Part shown: positions 10,573-21,749 of the stretch, piece after piece | Layout of the letters: each line of letters starts with the position of its first letter | Numbering within the stretch: position 1 is the stretch's first letter | Assembly: GCA_977006965.1 (NCBI GenBank) | Contig: OZ345356.1 | Span: 558,001-622,000, forward strand | DNA length: 64,000 nucleotides | Reading direction: 5' to 3' | From: Phymatolithon calcareum | Lineage: Eukaryota > Rhodophyta > Florideophyceae > Hapalidiales | Notes under the pieces: model-generated | What the model saw: the letters and a program-made list of their open reading frames with translations, nothing else | Databases searched by the model: none | What the model was told of the DNA's origin: nothing | Position numbers and translations under genes: made by a program

Positions 10573-11599
10573 TACAGTATGCAGCAAGTTTGTCAGAAAC
10601 AACTTGTGGGAGGTCGTTTCAAAACACAGTATTCTGTACTTCGGTCTATACCGGGGGGTTTTGTGTTGTGTCTGGAAGCAGTACTGTAACTCATTTCGCG
10701 GACATTTCTCAATTAGTCTATACCAGGGGAACTTTCCCCTGTCTATACTGTATCGGACTTGCTGTGTTCGTGTTTGTTGAAGCAGTTCCGAAACTTTTGG
10801 AGCCCCTTCTCAAGGACGTTGTTCTGTACTTGTTCTCATCGCTCCTACTCATTTTGCGAACGTTCGAATTCTGAAAACTCTCAAGGAGAGGCGGCCCCAC
10901 TTCTCGATCGTTTTGCATGTAACTCGTCTCGAGAGATGTAGGGACGCAAACGGTCTACTACAGTAGCTTAGAGAATGTGTGCTGAGAAAGCCGAAACACT
11001 CGTCGAAACTGCACATTGACAAAATACGGAGTAAAGTGCTCGAACGACATTCCGTCTCCCCTCTTGGATGGGGATCGATGTGGAGCGATGACTCAATCAT
11101 CCACAGATAAGTTAGGTTGGGACAAATGTACTGTGAGTACACCGGTGGCGACAATCGCTCGGTTGGCGCCGTCCATCATGGTGTCCCAGAATTTGCAGTG
11201 AGAAGGGAGTTGAGAGGGACTTGCGTACCGCAACGCGCGCCAAAATGCAAAGTCGCGCCAAAGGATACAGTAAAGTTTACAGAAAAAGCTGTACATACGG
11301 AAACTGATTTGCAAAGGAGCACTATGCTCCGGATGTTGCCGATACGGATGGAAACGATAAATTTTACTGTTGTTGTTGAAGCTGATATTTAGAAGTTGAA
11401 GCGGTGACTCTACTTCTCTGCATTAAAAAACTGCATAACAGCGCTTCCTATTCTATTCAAATCTACTATCGATCTATCTGTAACATCACACCCGTGGCAA
11501 GACAAGACCTATGTCTTACTCCAAAAGTCCGAGATGCTTCATGCAAAAAAGAGACACAATTCAGAAGATGGCATTGGCTGTTCGCTTATACATCACTAT
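10573..11599. other. Intergenic, no gene seen
   Basis: Conserved in unit 2 (43392-45270, with a LINE-H insertion). It contains short inverted words such as CAGGGGAACTTTCCCCTG near 10725-10742. Small open frames lack recognisable domains. Confidence 0.3.
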
Positions 11600-12031
11600 A
11601 GTGCAAATGCTTACTTTTCGAGTATAGATGGGCCATGAATCTGAATTTGTAAGGGTCTTCGATAAGGTACATGCCTGAGATCAAAGAAATATGTTTTCTC
11701 CAAGACGGGCACCAGATGTGCATTTCACATCTGGAAGACGAGCTTGCCCGACTGGGAAAATGTTCTACGTCGAGAATGAAGCAAGTGCTGCTCAAGCCAA
11801 TATCGACAATGGGAGAAAATAAGTTCTCTAGGGCGATTAATATCATCCGCAACCATACAGAACAAAGTACAGGACTGAGAGCCAAGAAACAAGAGTAGAA
11901 ATCAGGGTGCCATGAATCCTCAGCTGAGTAGTTATCCACCTTTACAATAAACTATGGTACTTCGATTTGAAGCCTTCTACTAGACGTGCGAGCTTCTTAG
12001 GGAAATAAAGCAATCATACATACATACATCG
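11600..12031 (+). mobile_element. LINE-B 3' end with (ATAC)n tail, unit 1
   Basis: The 3' region ends in GGGAAATAAAGCAATC followed by CATACATACATACATC at about 12002-12031, a microsatellite-type LINE tail. A broken reading frame precedes it. The 5' limit is uncertain. It is shared by both units. Confidence 0.55.
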
Positions 12032-12182
12032 ATGCTCACTGCACATCATCAGCATCATCATGCACACTGCTTCGTCATCACACAGGCGCCCACAAGCCTT
12101 GCAGAAGTAATTCATTTTGTGTTTGTCATATGGCTCCTTATGTGTGTATGTGTGGTACTTGGAAAGAGACTAACGCTTATGA

Positions 12183-12378
12183 CTTTCCCCCTCGAGGTCC
12201 CGAAGGAGACCAGAGGTGGTTTTTTGTAGTCCACTGAATCGTGTTACTCCAACAAAAAAGAAATCCCCTCCATAGACAGAATCTAGCCAAAACCTCTTGG
12301 CCTTAGGAAAGTTGGCCCGAGCGTCAGCAGATGCGTTGGTAACTTTTAAATAAAAATCTACCTTTCTTCTTCCTCTTC
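12183..12378 (+). mobile_element. LINE-G 3'-end insertion (196 bp), unit 1
   Basis: LINE-G 3' UTR (GTCAGCAGATGCGTTGGTAAC followed by TTTTAAATAAAAATCT and a CTT-rich tail). The 12-bp duplication TAACGCTTATGA is exact at 12171-12182 and 12379-12390. The insertion is also present in unit 2, so it is older than the duplication. Confidence 0.88.
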
Positions 12379-12390
12379 TAACGCTTATGA

Positions 12391-13456
12391 AGCATTATCA
12401 TTATGAGCATGTGAGACTTGGTGCTATATCTTTTGTCCAGATTTACTTAGTCATACTTTCCGTTGGTTGTTGCCACATTATCAGGAATTACGTAGTCCAA
12501 AGGTCCTGTATTCCAAAACACGACTCCGGAATTTGAAACCGAAGAACAGCGACGCATTTCCCTGATGCACAGGCTTCATTTCCCATTGCACTGCGCAGTG
12601 TTGCATGCTGAGCTGTGTAAAGCATAGAGGCGGGACAAACGAGTCTGCATTCTTTCGTTACAGAACTCAAATTTGTCCACGGCCTTATCATACGAACGAC
12701 CGCTTTTTTCACGGTTCTTTCTCTGCGCGCGAGCGTACGCTCCATGTCAGCCACGACTTGCGTTGCACAGCATCCACTATGACAGTGGGTAGTGCACTCG
12801 TTCTGCCAGCATCGCACTAGTATTCTGATTGCCAGTGATGAGGCTCGCGTGTATTGCTAAAAGCCGTGGCTGAAATGGAGCGTATGCTCGCGAGTAGACG
12901 AAGAACCGTGGTAAAAGCGGTCGTTCATAAGGCGTGGACAAATTTGAGTTCTGTAACGTAAAAATGCAGACTCATTTGCCCCGTTTCTGTATGATATACA
13001 CGACTCAGCACGCACCACAACCCAGTGCAATGGGAAATGAAGTCTGTGCATCAGCGTAATGCCTCGCTGTTTTTCGCTTTTCATAATTAGAATGCACGAG
13101 CGTTGGACTACAGTACAGTAATACCTGATGATGTGGCAAATCGCACACAGCATTTTCCTGGGCATCGGAATAACAGTGCTACACCCTTTCTACAGGGTGC
13201 TGATGTGGAATCTATAAGAAGTGGTGTCTTTGAAATCGACGTAACGCTGTCCACCAAACTTCATCACAATAAAGCGATCACCTCAACACCTACATTGACA
13301 TTTATCATTCTCTCCTGAAACGCACTCTTGAAATCATACATCCACCAAAGACATAAAAACAGATCTCAAATTCTTCTTACTTTCACATTCTGCAAACTGA
13401 TATCCTGAGTGCCTTGAAGGACTATTATTTCGCTTCGCTTTCTGCAACTGCTCAAT
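12391..13456. other. Intergenic upstream of TM2, no gene seen
   Basis: 12540-12820 and 12850-13080 are diverged inverted relatives of each other. Both contain GACAAACGAGTCTGCAT-like or complementary words and GTACGCTCC/GGAGCGTA, so an old inverted repeat of about 250 bp arms is likely. Unit 2 has the same structure at 46180-46760. No gene domain is visible. Confidence 0.4.
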
Positions 13457-15164
13457 ATGCAAACACTACCCTATGGATTCAAGGTTTACATTGGCTGGGC
13501 AATTATTGTGGTCTCCGCGCTATTGCCGTTGATATCGAAAAAGCTGACTCCAATTTGGCGAATATTGACCTGGTTGGCATCGACCATTCTGGCGCTTGAC
13601 GCGGATGCCGGAAACAGACCGTGGATATATTATAGAAAAGCAGTCATTTGGGTTTTCATGCAGGGGATTTCAGTGTTCATTCTGAGTGTCACAAAGGTTT
13701 TAAGGCCGGTGAAAAGAAACATTTGGGCGTAACTCGTCAGGTGCAACTGCCCATAATGTCTGTATTGCTTCTAATCACTTGCTAGATAACTCTTATCGGC
13801 AATCATCTTCGAAAGAACATCTCCGTCGGAAAACTGCATCGTGTTAAGAAACCGCGAAATTTGCGCTTGATCGACAGGACTGTACACTGTACTCCCTACG
13901 CCCACTACGAAACGAGTCAAATCCGAACCCCACTACACCCGTGCCATTTAAAACCCGCTTGGATGGACGACGGAACCAAGGTTTTGACAAGTGACGAGGT
14001 GCGATCTCACGTTATACGCGTAAGCTTCCTCACCCAATACGTCGTTAGCAGAACTTTCAAGGCACCGAATAACAACGTATTCGTCTACTCACCGGTCGCT
14101 CAATATAGAGCAGTTTTGCTATGCTTCGCCCTGGTTTTTGCAGGGGTGGTCCAGGACTCTTCGCACCAGACGCGAAAGAACGGGATATCATTCAGTCACT
14201 ACTGCTTTGGCTTACTCTTCCAACAATCACACTTCCAGCACTTTTGAAAATCAAGTTTGGAACAAACGCGCAACTGGCACATTTAGTTCGAGGCATCCTA
14301 CCTGTCGACTCGGATAAGGACATGTGGACCCGCCTGAACGTGACACCGCGGGATCTTTATGCTGCATTGGCGAACGCGAAAGGCGCAGAATGTATCATTC
14401 ATAAGACCGTTGGCATTGTCGCCTCTGGGGGATCGGGCAGGCTTTACGTCACGGATGTTCGGAAGGCACGGATATACTGCAAACAATCAATGTTGCGTCT
14501 TGGAGAGCACTACATAAGACTAACATTTAAGCCTGGTCAGCCGGACGGGATTCGTATCGACAACACAAATTGGTGGATGCAGACAGAAGCAAAGGACGAT
14601 ACGCAACAACAAATGGAAGAGTCATCATCGACGCAAACTAGCCTTGGCGATGTTGAAGGCCAACATAATGCTATAGACATCGAGGACGATTGGACATCCG
14701 GATGGGTAACATTCGGCGGTGTGCTCTCGCCAAACAAGGAAAGTTTCTCAGGCTTCGAAATTCCAAGAATGTGTTTATTTGGCAGACGCCCTGGAAATGA
14801 AGCACAAAGAGAAGATTTGCTGCGTCAGCTTGCAGCAGAATTTGCTGCCTCAAAACTATCCATTCAAGAGTACAAAAAGCTGTCGAATCTGGTTGAAAAG
14901 CGGCTATCACGAGAGAGCATCAACGCTGTTTTGCTGAAAGTCGGAGGGGGTGTTGGCTCCGCAGCAGCTGTGGCAATAGTTGCCGGGGCCGTTATTTCTC
15001 TTCCTCATGCTCTCACTCCCCCCGACGAGTTACACGGGCACGATGACGAAGGTTGGGGACACTCTGTGTACGAGCAAGATAACTACTTGCATGGTGAGGG
15101 TAAAAATTGCGACGGGTGGGATAACTACTTTCATGATAATAAAGACGGGTGGGATAATGTATAA
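13457..15164 (+). pseudogene. TM2, two-exon multi-pass membrane protein gene, frameshifted (unit 1)
   Basis: Exon 1 (13457-13696) encodes 80 residues with membrane segments around 11-28 and 63-78. An 89-bp intron (13697-13785) begins GTTTTA after AAAG, has CTAATCAC near its end and closes with CTAG. Exon 2 continues in phase from 13786. It has two more hydrophobic segments, a soluble part, a late glycine-rich membrane segment near 14940-15005, and an acidic tail with repeated DGWDN words. Relative to unit 2, a 10-bp loss near 14147 shifts the frame and an in-frame 21-bp loss occurred near 14522. Intact length would be about 549 residues. I do not recognise a family. Confidence 0.65.
13697..13785 (+). 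other. Predicted 89-bp spliceosomal intron of TM2 (unit 1)
   Basis: Reading through gives a stop 36 bases on, at 13730-13732. Removing GTTTTA...TTGCTAG joins two long open frames in phase 0. A CTAATCAC branch-like site lies 10-17 bases before the acceptor. Same positions at 47386-47474 in unit 2. Confidence 0.55.
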
Positions 15165-15218
15165 TCTAAAAAATAGCCAATTTTTTGCAAAGCCGTTGTT
15201 TATTTGATTCGTTTCTTT

Positions 15219-15470
15219 TCACTCCACAGCAAACACATGCTCAACCTCTTGGAACCGATTATAAGCTGTATTGGAAGGTAGAAACCGTATGTCTTGGTCA
15301 CAGGGCTGTTTTCCTTCGTAATCGCGTTGTGAGCCTACAATAGTAGATACCCTGCACGTCGCTCCGGTCCCATTGATAAGTGGAGCTGTCGCTAAATGTA
15401 TAACGGAAACCTTGGAAGAGCGCAAAGCGAGAGTCTTGGCGGTCTCGTGCCTTTCGACACTTGCCCAGGC
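15219..15470 (-). CDS. Possible minus-strand terminal exon, unrecognised (unit 1)
   Basis: About 82 codons open on the minus strand, ending FQEVEHVFAVE-stop and followed by an AATAAA on that strand near 15200. It faces TM2 tail to tail with a 54-bp gap. The unit 2 copy (49831-49580) is open too, but about eight residues differ without a conservative bias, so constraint is not shown. No known domain. Confidence 0.25.
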   Translation of the reverse strand, partial: AWASVERHETAKTLALRSSKVSVIHLATAPLINGTGATCRVSTIVGSQRDYEGKQPCDQDIRFLPSNTAYNRFQEVEHVFAVE

Positions 15471-15559
15471 TCAATCTATTTCTTCAAACGGAGACTCTCT
15501 ACACATCTTTAGGTATTGAGACCGGCTATGTTTCTTGCAATGAGAACCTTCTGAGTTGG

Positions 15560-16542
15560 CTCACTTTGAATACATAGATATGAGACAGTGGACCGATTAC
15601 TGGAAGAAGGGCGTACGGCGACGATTACATACATTGACTTCATAGCGGCGTTTGACTCCATCGACCATGATCTTCTCATGTTATCTCTTCAAAGCTACGC
15701 GTGCCCGGAAAAATACGTCCGGTTCATATCGCTAATGTACACCACGGCAAGCGTCACAGTCCGATCTCAGCTCTGTAACGGATCACAGGTTTTCTCGAGA
15801 AAGATCCGCATTGATCGAGGCGTGCTGCAAGGAGACATAATAAGCCCCTTTTGCTTCATCATTGCTCTGGACCTAATCTTCCGACGACACAACTCGCAAC
15901 AGCTGGCATCACTCTTACGAGTACAATCCGAATCGATAAACTCGAATATGCTGATGAGCTCATTCGCACATGGGAGTCTCAAGAAGACAAACGAGTACGG
16001 AAGACAGCCTTCAGAAGTAATGGCCGTCCCCACTCAAAAATAGGACTCCAAAAGAGCAGGAATAGGACTCTAAGCGCGAGATGGTTCTTTGGTCACTTCC
16101 CGCGGAACTCAGTAGAAGTGAAAGCAGAGATAGGGGAATTGGAAATCTGGGCGGTAAGCGTGCTACAGAAAATACTTGTCAAACCAAACTGGAATAAGGA
16201 AGAGGAAAAGGAAGTGGAGCAAACAATTGATGGCTTTGGTTCCTCAAATGATATAGATTTGGAGCCGGAATACTCTCAGCGAGGCGCAATGTCAGAGATC
16301 TTATCTCTCGGAAGATAGGTGGAAAAGGTTTCATTGGATGGTTGTTTCTGACTTCCTTGCGTCCCTCCGACGATCGAGCGGAAACGTAATTAAGTGATTT
16401 ATTGAGAAGGTACCATGTGTTTCAACTTGAGGCAAGTCGGCACCTTTCTAACTTATCTACTTATCGTAGAGTTTGGTACTTGATTTTTGGTCTGTCTTTG
16501 ACTTTTTCAAATTTTTCTGCGACTTATTTTCTTGTTCTCTTC
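15560..16542 (+). mobile_element. LINE-D, internally deleted RT element (unit 1)
   Basis: The frame reads YIDFIAAFDSIDHDLL (RT palm), RGVLQGDIISPFCFIIALDLIF (the GxxQGxxxSP turn), then LEYADELI where YADD is expected. It jumps directly into a C-terminal domain with KSRNRTLSARWFFGHFP, ending 16318. Most of the RT thumb is missing. A single-base loss near 15900 splits the frame in unit 1. A T-rich 3' region follows. Both units carry it. Confidence 0.7.
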
Positions 16543-16837
16543 TTCATTCTCGCCGCAGACCCGGGACGTCGGTAAACTCGCCCATCGCGCTCCGGCGCAC
16601 GCAAGACTGGGGACGTCAGAAACCCCCCCCCCCGCGCGGATCGGCGGGCAGGCCGAGCGAGAGTAAGTCCTGAAGATCGGCGCGGCACGCGGACCCGGGA
16701 CGTCGGTAAACTTGCTTCGGCGCGGGAAACGACCTCGGACGTCATAAAATTTTCCTTTCCGCACGTTCACACGATACGATGCTCTGCGTGGCCATTGAAG
16801 TGAAATGATTTTCCCCCTCGAGATCTCTCCGTGAGAT

Positions 16838-17725
16838 CAAAGCATTGGAAAAAATAATTGCTATTGTAATTATTTAAATTATTGTTCCAATAATTTATTC
16901 CTGAGTCGCGCATATTTATTGTATTTATTGAGATCTTCGTGGTTACGACAATTATTTTATTTATTTGAAAGCATTATTTACTCGAGAACGCTCGACTAAG
17001 TCTACGTTTCTGGGGGAGAATGACAGCATTTTGGCCCGACGATTATATTGTTTATTTGGGCCCGATGGTATTCTTGAACAGTAAAGTGACATGTTTGTCA
17101 TCGATAGCACATGACGTGTCGGCTGCGGACTCCTCATTTAGGATTATGAAAACCATGGCAATCAACACAGTACAACGGGAACTGCGTACCAGGCGAGCAC
17201 CGTTTGGTAGCACCCAAGATGCCGCGAGTTTTCGGTAAGCATGTTCGCGATGAGTTTTTCACACAGTCGGATCCCAACTCCGCTGTGTGGACTTGCAAAT
17301 GTGGAACGCGACGGAAAGATTCTGGACGGGGCTACACCAATTTTGTGAGTCACGTTCAATCCGAGCATCCAAGCGACTTAAACGTTTTATGCGCTGAGAA
17401 AGAGTCGAGCACAAATACCTTACGAGTTTCGAAACCTATCTCTCTGTTTTATCCTCGCAAAACGTTGCATGCCCACGGCTGGCTAGAGTTTATCGTCAAA
17501 GGCCTGCTGCCGTTTACTGTCGCCGAGAACCCTATTTACACTGCCGCTTGTCGATTTGATTCCATGAGCTACAAGATGGATCCAATAATTGGGAATAACC
17601 AGTTATTTATTCCTCACTGAACTTAAATACAATAATTTATTCCTTCTGCGCTCAACAGTCTTGATATTTATTCTCGACACTGCGCGAGAAAAGAATAAAA
17701 ATAAATAAATAATTCCAATGCTCTG
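16838..17725 (+). mobile_element. hAT element, 888 bp, nested in the composite retroelement
   Basis: Ends CAAAGCATTGG and CCAATGCTCTG. Flanking 8-mers are CGTGAGAT (16830-16837) and GTTGAGAT (17726-17733), a slightly diverged hAT-size duplication. It carries one ORF with a BED-type finger and no transposase catalytic region. It is almost identical to the inverted copy at 21750-22637. Confidence 0.88.
17219..17620 (+). CDS. BED-type zinc finger protein of hAT element (133 aa)
   Basis: Starts MPRVFGKHVRDEFF. The finger is WTCKCGTRRKD followed by YTNFVSHVQSEHP, giving Cys-x-Cys and two spaced His, as in BED fingers at the N-terminus of hAT transposases. It ends after KMDPIIGNNQLFIPH, whose last codons lie in the element's AT-rich terminal region. 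The dimerisation/catalytic hAT domain is absent. The minus-strand copy at 22256-21855 differs by about one residue (MSYK against MNYK). A DNA-binding-only product of this kind could bind element ends without cutting, which is inference. Confidence 0.7.
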   Translation: MPRVFGKHVRDEFFTQSDPNSAVWTCKCGTRRKDSGRGYTNFVSHVQSEHPSDLNVLCAEKESSTNTLRVSKPISLFYPRKTLHAHGWLEFIVKGLLPFTVAENPIYTAACRFDSMSYKMDPIIGNNQLFIPH

Positions 17726-18037
17726 GTTGAGATCAGAGTTAGGTTTTCTAATTTTGCTGACTATAGCCGTTTTTATGCGAAATGGAACCTCTGGGCTCTG
17801 AGTTGAGTCCTCGTGGCTCATCAGAAGTGTTGCCCCAAGCGTCTGCAGATGCGCTGGTAACACTATAATAAAAATCTCCACTTCTTCTTCTTCATTCTCG
17901 CCGCCAGTAGTATTTTGGTTCATTTTCTTGATTATTTGGCCGACTGTTTTCTTTGCTTATTGATTCTCTTCGCTTATCGATTCTTGATACTTGATTCTTG
18001 ATATTTTTCTTGATTTGATGAGGGAGGACCTACCTAG

Positions 18038-19978
18038 TGTCTATGTGCCGAACGTCCTCAATTGAGGACCGATTCAAAAGATCAAAAAATTAGTAAATCG
18101 AACTCAGAACGGATCATTCGCGCCATTACTTGAAAGCCGGACTTGTATAGTGGGTGAGGAGTACCGCAACTACTACCTTAAAATTTCTTCGTTCAGCGCT
18201 AGCAACGAAAATATAGTGGTCATCTAGAAGTACCAACCTGCCATGCCACGAGAAAAAGCAGGCCCCGCGTGGTCGGTACATCCGTACACACAAAGGAAAC
18301 ATCGGTGACCGGTTTCACAGAGTGCTCCAGACAATATGGAGCCTTTTCCAACTGAAAACTTGTAAGTGGTGCGGTTTAGGAGGTACTCGAGGAAAACTCA
18401 ATGGTCGCGCGAGCATATCACTTCGCGTAAAATGTGTCATAGTTTGGCATTCGCTTGAGAAGACCAGCTTTAAGAGAGTCAACCTGTTCAACGTCAAGAT
18501 AGGGGACACTGGCGATAGCATTGCAGAAGCTCACCATCTTGAACCGAACCAACACCGGCAAAGCGCAATACCAAGCCAGGACTGCTTACAGTACTCATCC
18601 TCGCCCATCTTCATCGCGAAAAGCCAGTTTATTGTCCACAGTCGCAATTAGAAGCTCTTCAGAAGGACACAAAAGCTTCGATAAAACCTTAAGCAGCTCT
18701 AAAGCGCTCTTCTGGGCTCTCTCTCCTCCGCCTTGAAGGGCTTTTGGCACGAAACATCGCAAAACGAACTTGATGTCGTCTCACCTGACCGCGAGCCGAA
18801 TACTATCGCTTACGGGGAGACATGGTACGAGCGGCAAGCTCTAGGACCGTATCGGGTTTGAATTTACTCCAAGTTCTGGAAACTTCGCATTCTAACCGGA
18901 GATTTGCTATCCGAAAATGACGATAGTGGTCTTCATACGAAGTACGATTGCGTCATGAAGATGTTTCCTTACGTTCACCTGCGAAATTTTTGGTGATTGG
19001 GCGTCCGCTAAGCTGAGAATAATTGGACAACAAGAGACTACAGTGACAGAGCTGATTGAGTTTTTCGGAATACTCGTCCTCATGGCAAGAGTTGAGCTCA
19101 GCGCCGGGAGCAATTTTGGAGGACAACAAGGCCAAAGAACTATCTCACCGCTGCTTCTTCTTCAAAGACTGGTAAGCCGTTCACCGAATACCTCCAGTAA
19201 ATTTCATTCAGTGCGCAACCTAGTGCAACATTTAGTCTGCGAAGCACCGCTGGCCACTCGGTCAAGATTCTGTCGATGCCATAACTGACCACACAAAGCG
19301 CACTGTGCCTCCGTTGGACCTGATTTGCGTCCATGAGTCTATATCCCGTTGGCATGGGAGCGGAGGTTACAAGCCGGAGAACGTTTGAGAGATACAGCAC
19401 TCAGCGAGTGGAAGAAGTGCGATAGTGCTGCATCTTCAACAAGTGTGACTATAGTTCATAGGGGTCATCAATCTCTTCTGGTAATTTGCGTGATTGTTAG
19501 ATGACTTTTATTCTTTGTTGCCCATCCAGAGGGTCAGCAGCACATGACGCAGCGAAGGTATTGTCAAGTGCTGTTCGAGCAACTCATCGATAACACATTT
19601 GCCACGCGCATTACTCGTCGACGTTTAGTCGCTGAAGAACGTACATTTGCATTCGGGAGCGGTGTTACAACCTTCTTAATTCCCAAGAAAAAGAAAAGGA
19701 GGACTGAAGATATCATGGGGACTACTTGTGCGGTTCAAAACAACCGCATAGTTGAGAAATTCAAGACGACGACCCTCTTGTGCTCATACTCTAATAGGCG
19801 TGAAAGTGCCACACTATATAATTGTGGCGCTTCTACTGGCAGGAACTGTTTCGTTAAGCACGTTGAAGACATCCATGAGGGTGACGCTTTTGTCGAGACT
19901 GATAGTAACTAGCTTTCGTCTCCAAAAATTTAATGATTTTTAGTCCTCAATTGAGGAAAAAATCCCAGCACATAGGCA
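18038..19978 (+). mobile_element. piggyBac-like element, decayed (unit 1 only)
   Basis: Inverted ends TG(T/C)CTATGTGC, with a second inverted word CCTCAATTGAGGA at both ends. CTAG lies on both sides (18034-18037 and 19979-19982), and unit 2 has a single CTAG at the empty site near 51048. The coding remnant shows ETTVTELIEFFGILVLMAR (19025-19090), HESISRWHGSGG then KPEN.EIQ and SGRS (19330-19410), and a C-terminal Cys-rich stretch with NCGAST.RNCFVKH (19830-19870). These are typical of the PGBD transposase family. Stops and frameshifts make it inactive. Confidence 0.8.
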
Positions 19979-20026
19979 CTAGATTTTAGCCTATCAACTT
20001 CCGTTTTGAACATTATTCTTGATGAT

Positions 20027-20107
20027 GAGGTAGGTAGCATCAGAGGAAGCCTTGCCCATATCTTCGGAAGTCTGTGGGGCTTTTAAATAAACTTGAAAGG
20101 AAAAAAA
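20027..20107 (+). mobile_element. LINE-H 3'-tail insertion (81 bp), unit 1 only
   Basis: The sequence GGTAGGTAGCATCAGAGGAAGCC to CTTTTAAATAAAC and an A-rich end is the LINE-H 3' UTR. The 13-bp duplication TATTCTTGATGAT is at 20014-20026 and 20108-20120, and the empty site is at 51652-51665. Confidence 0.88.
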
Positions 20108-20549
20108 TATTCTTGATGATCCCTCACACTGGCGCTGATCTATATTGTCGGAGCTTATCTTCAAAATTAGAGGAAGAAGAAGAAACGTAGATTTTCATGT
20201 AAAAGTTACCAACGCAACTGCTGACGCCATGGGCAATTTTTCGAGTCCAAATTTGGCTTGATTCTGTCCTGTGAAGAGTTTCTTATGGTGGTTATTTCAA
20301 GGTTCGGTGCTCTACAAAAACTTACCTCTGGTCCCCTGAGGGGCGTCGAGGGGGAAAATTAGTCCACGTGCATGTGTCACGCGGTGGGGGGGGGGGGGTC
20401 CGATTTGCAGGGAGTGATTACTCTGCTGTGTAGGGATTCGGGGTTTCGATAGCCTGGAACATGGCTAGGAGCTCGCCAAGTGCCCGCTTAGTCCAGGCGC
20501 TGTCTTCTTTTGAGAGTCTGTTCTTCGAGAGTCCGTTTATGATGTCTTC

Positions 20550-21398
20550 TTTCTTTATGCAGGTTTCGGAGTTGTTAAACAATCAGGAACATTTAGAGAA
20601 CCCTAGATGTTGAATAATGTACACTTTGTGTAATTCGAATAACCTGCAATAAACAAACAAACAAACTCCCCATCCTTACGGCTACCGTAAACTATAACAG
20701 ATACGAGTGGTTCTTGATGTCACAACAGCTCAAAGCCGCACAAAGTGCAGAGCTTCGGGGAGCTTAACATCTAAATCTCTATGCAGCCAATCTTCAGCTG
20801 CCGTCCTTCAAAGGGATGACCCGGGTTGGAAACTATTTTAGATGTTCATGGTCGCTGGTCATCTCGTTACCTTCTTTCATTTCCTTCTGTTCTCTCTTCC
20901 AGCTTCCTGGAGCATTGCGGCACACCACTCAAGGCGGAATCCATGTACTACCAAACTATCAGAAGGTGATAATCTTCTCCCATGGGGGGCCGGAGCTCAG
21001 CTCTTGCCATTTCAAAAAAGCCTGCATTGGAGCTGGGAAAAGTTCCTGACTCTGCTCTTGTCTCCTTCCTGTTACGCACAGGTGGACGCATGGCCGGACC
21101 GGTTATGATAGCCGGCCTGTATCAAATCCGCTTAAATTCGCAAGATTTCTTCGAAATCCGCGGACGGCGGGGTTGGGTGTGGCATTTCGAGCATGGCGAA
21201 TTCTCGATTTGCCGAGTCCCAGGCGGTCGCGCTTGCGATCGCGCGAGCCATTTCTGGCGGGAATGCCGCCGAAACAAGCGCTTTGTGCAGCTAGATCGCT
21301 GCGGCCACGTGCGCCGGCGCAGGCACGGGCGCCCGCGCCCGGAAACTTATCTTGATTCGCTTGCGGTCCGTTCGGTCCGGTTAGCCTCTTCCTCCCCC
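20550..21398 (-). mobile_element. Element F (SINE-like, GC-rich 5' part), in LINE-G (unit 1)
   Basis: Flanked by TATGATGTCTTC (20538-20549) and TATGACGTCTTC (21399-21410). The body from about 20665 matches 27895-28640. The minus-strand 5' end is GC-rich with GCGCCGGCG and CGGGCGCCCGCG words. A separate plus-strand LINE 3' end with an (AAAC)n tail lies inside at 20556-20668. Function and autonomous partner are unknown. Confidence 0.7.
20556..20668 (+). mobile_element. LINE 3' end with (AAAC)n tail
   Basis: A short 3' UTR-like stretch ends in TGCAATAAACAAACAAACAAAC at 20645-20668. It is another microsatellite-tailed LINE end, absent from unit 2 along with the rest of this half of F. Confidence 0.45.
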
Positions 21399-21749
21399 TA
21401 TGACGTCTTCGATAGCATCTTTCCTACAATGGCCCGACTTTTCGATGATGCAAATTAGAACCGGGTCTGCGAGTATGTTCCTGAAGTATGGTCTTTCCCC
21501 CGGTCGAGCGGAAACACTATCAGTAACGGCCATCATGGCAAGCAGGCTCGCTTGAATTATCTGTATACAAGATCAGAAAGTGTTTTATCAACCAACCAAA
21601 TAAGAACATACAAAAATATTGATTGACCTATCTTTTCCCGAGTTCTTTCTGGCATTCGAATTGCACATCATCATGGACTTTCGACGTCATACCGTGGATA
21701 AAATTACCGTTCCCGTGAGAGATTTCGAGGACATGTCTTTGGATCAAAG

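Larger units (their letters stand above)
16557..17890 (+). mobile_element. Composite SINE-like retroelement with LINE-G tail (unit 1 only)
   Basis: The GC-rich 5' part repeats GGGACGTCGGTAAAC and GACGTC words (16560-16745). A linker with CCCCCTCGAGATCTCTCC leads into a LINE-G 3' UTR ending in ATAATAAAAATCTCCACTTCTTCTTC. The 14-bp duplication TTCATTCTCGCCGC lies at 16543-16556 and 17891-17904, and unit 2 has the empty site near 50905. Without the nested hAT and its 8-bp duplication it is about 438 bp. It shares its architecture with 56789-57372 and has no RT of its own. Confidence 0.85.
20165..21470 (-). mobile_element. LINE-G remnant, minus strand, with nested element F (unit 1)
   Basis: Complement of the LINE-G 3' UTR (GAAGAAGAAG tail at about 20170, then GTTACCAACGC and CCTCGAGGGGG-like words), followed by the decayed ORF 3' end. 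Element F (20550-21398) splits it. It is present in unit 2 at 51715-52530. The outer limit near 21470 is approximate. Confidence 0.65.
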
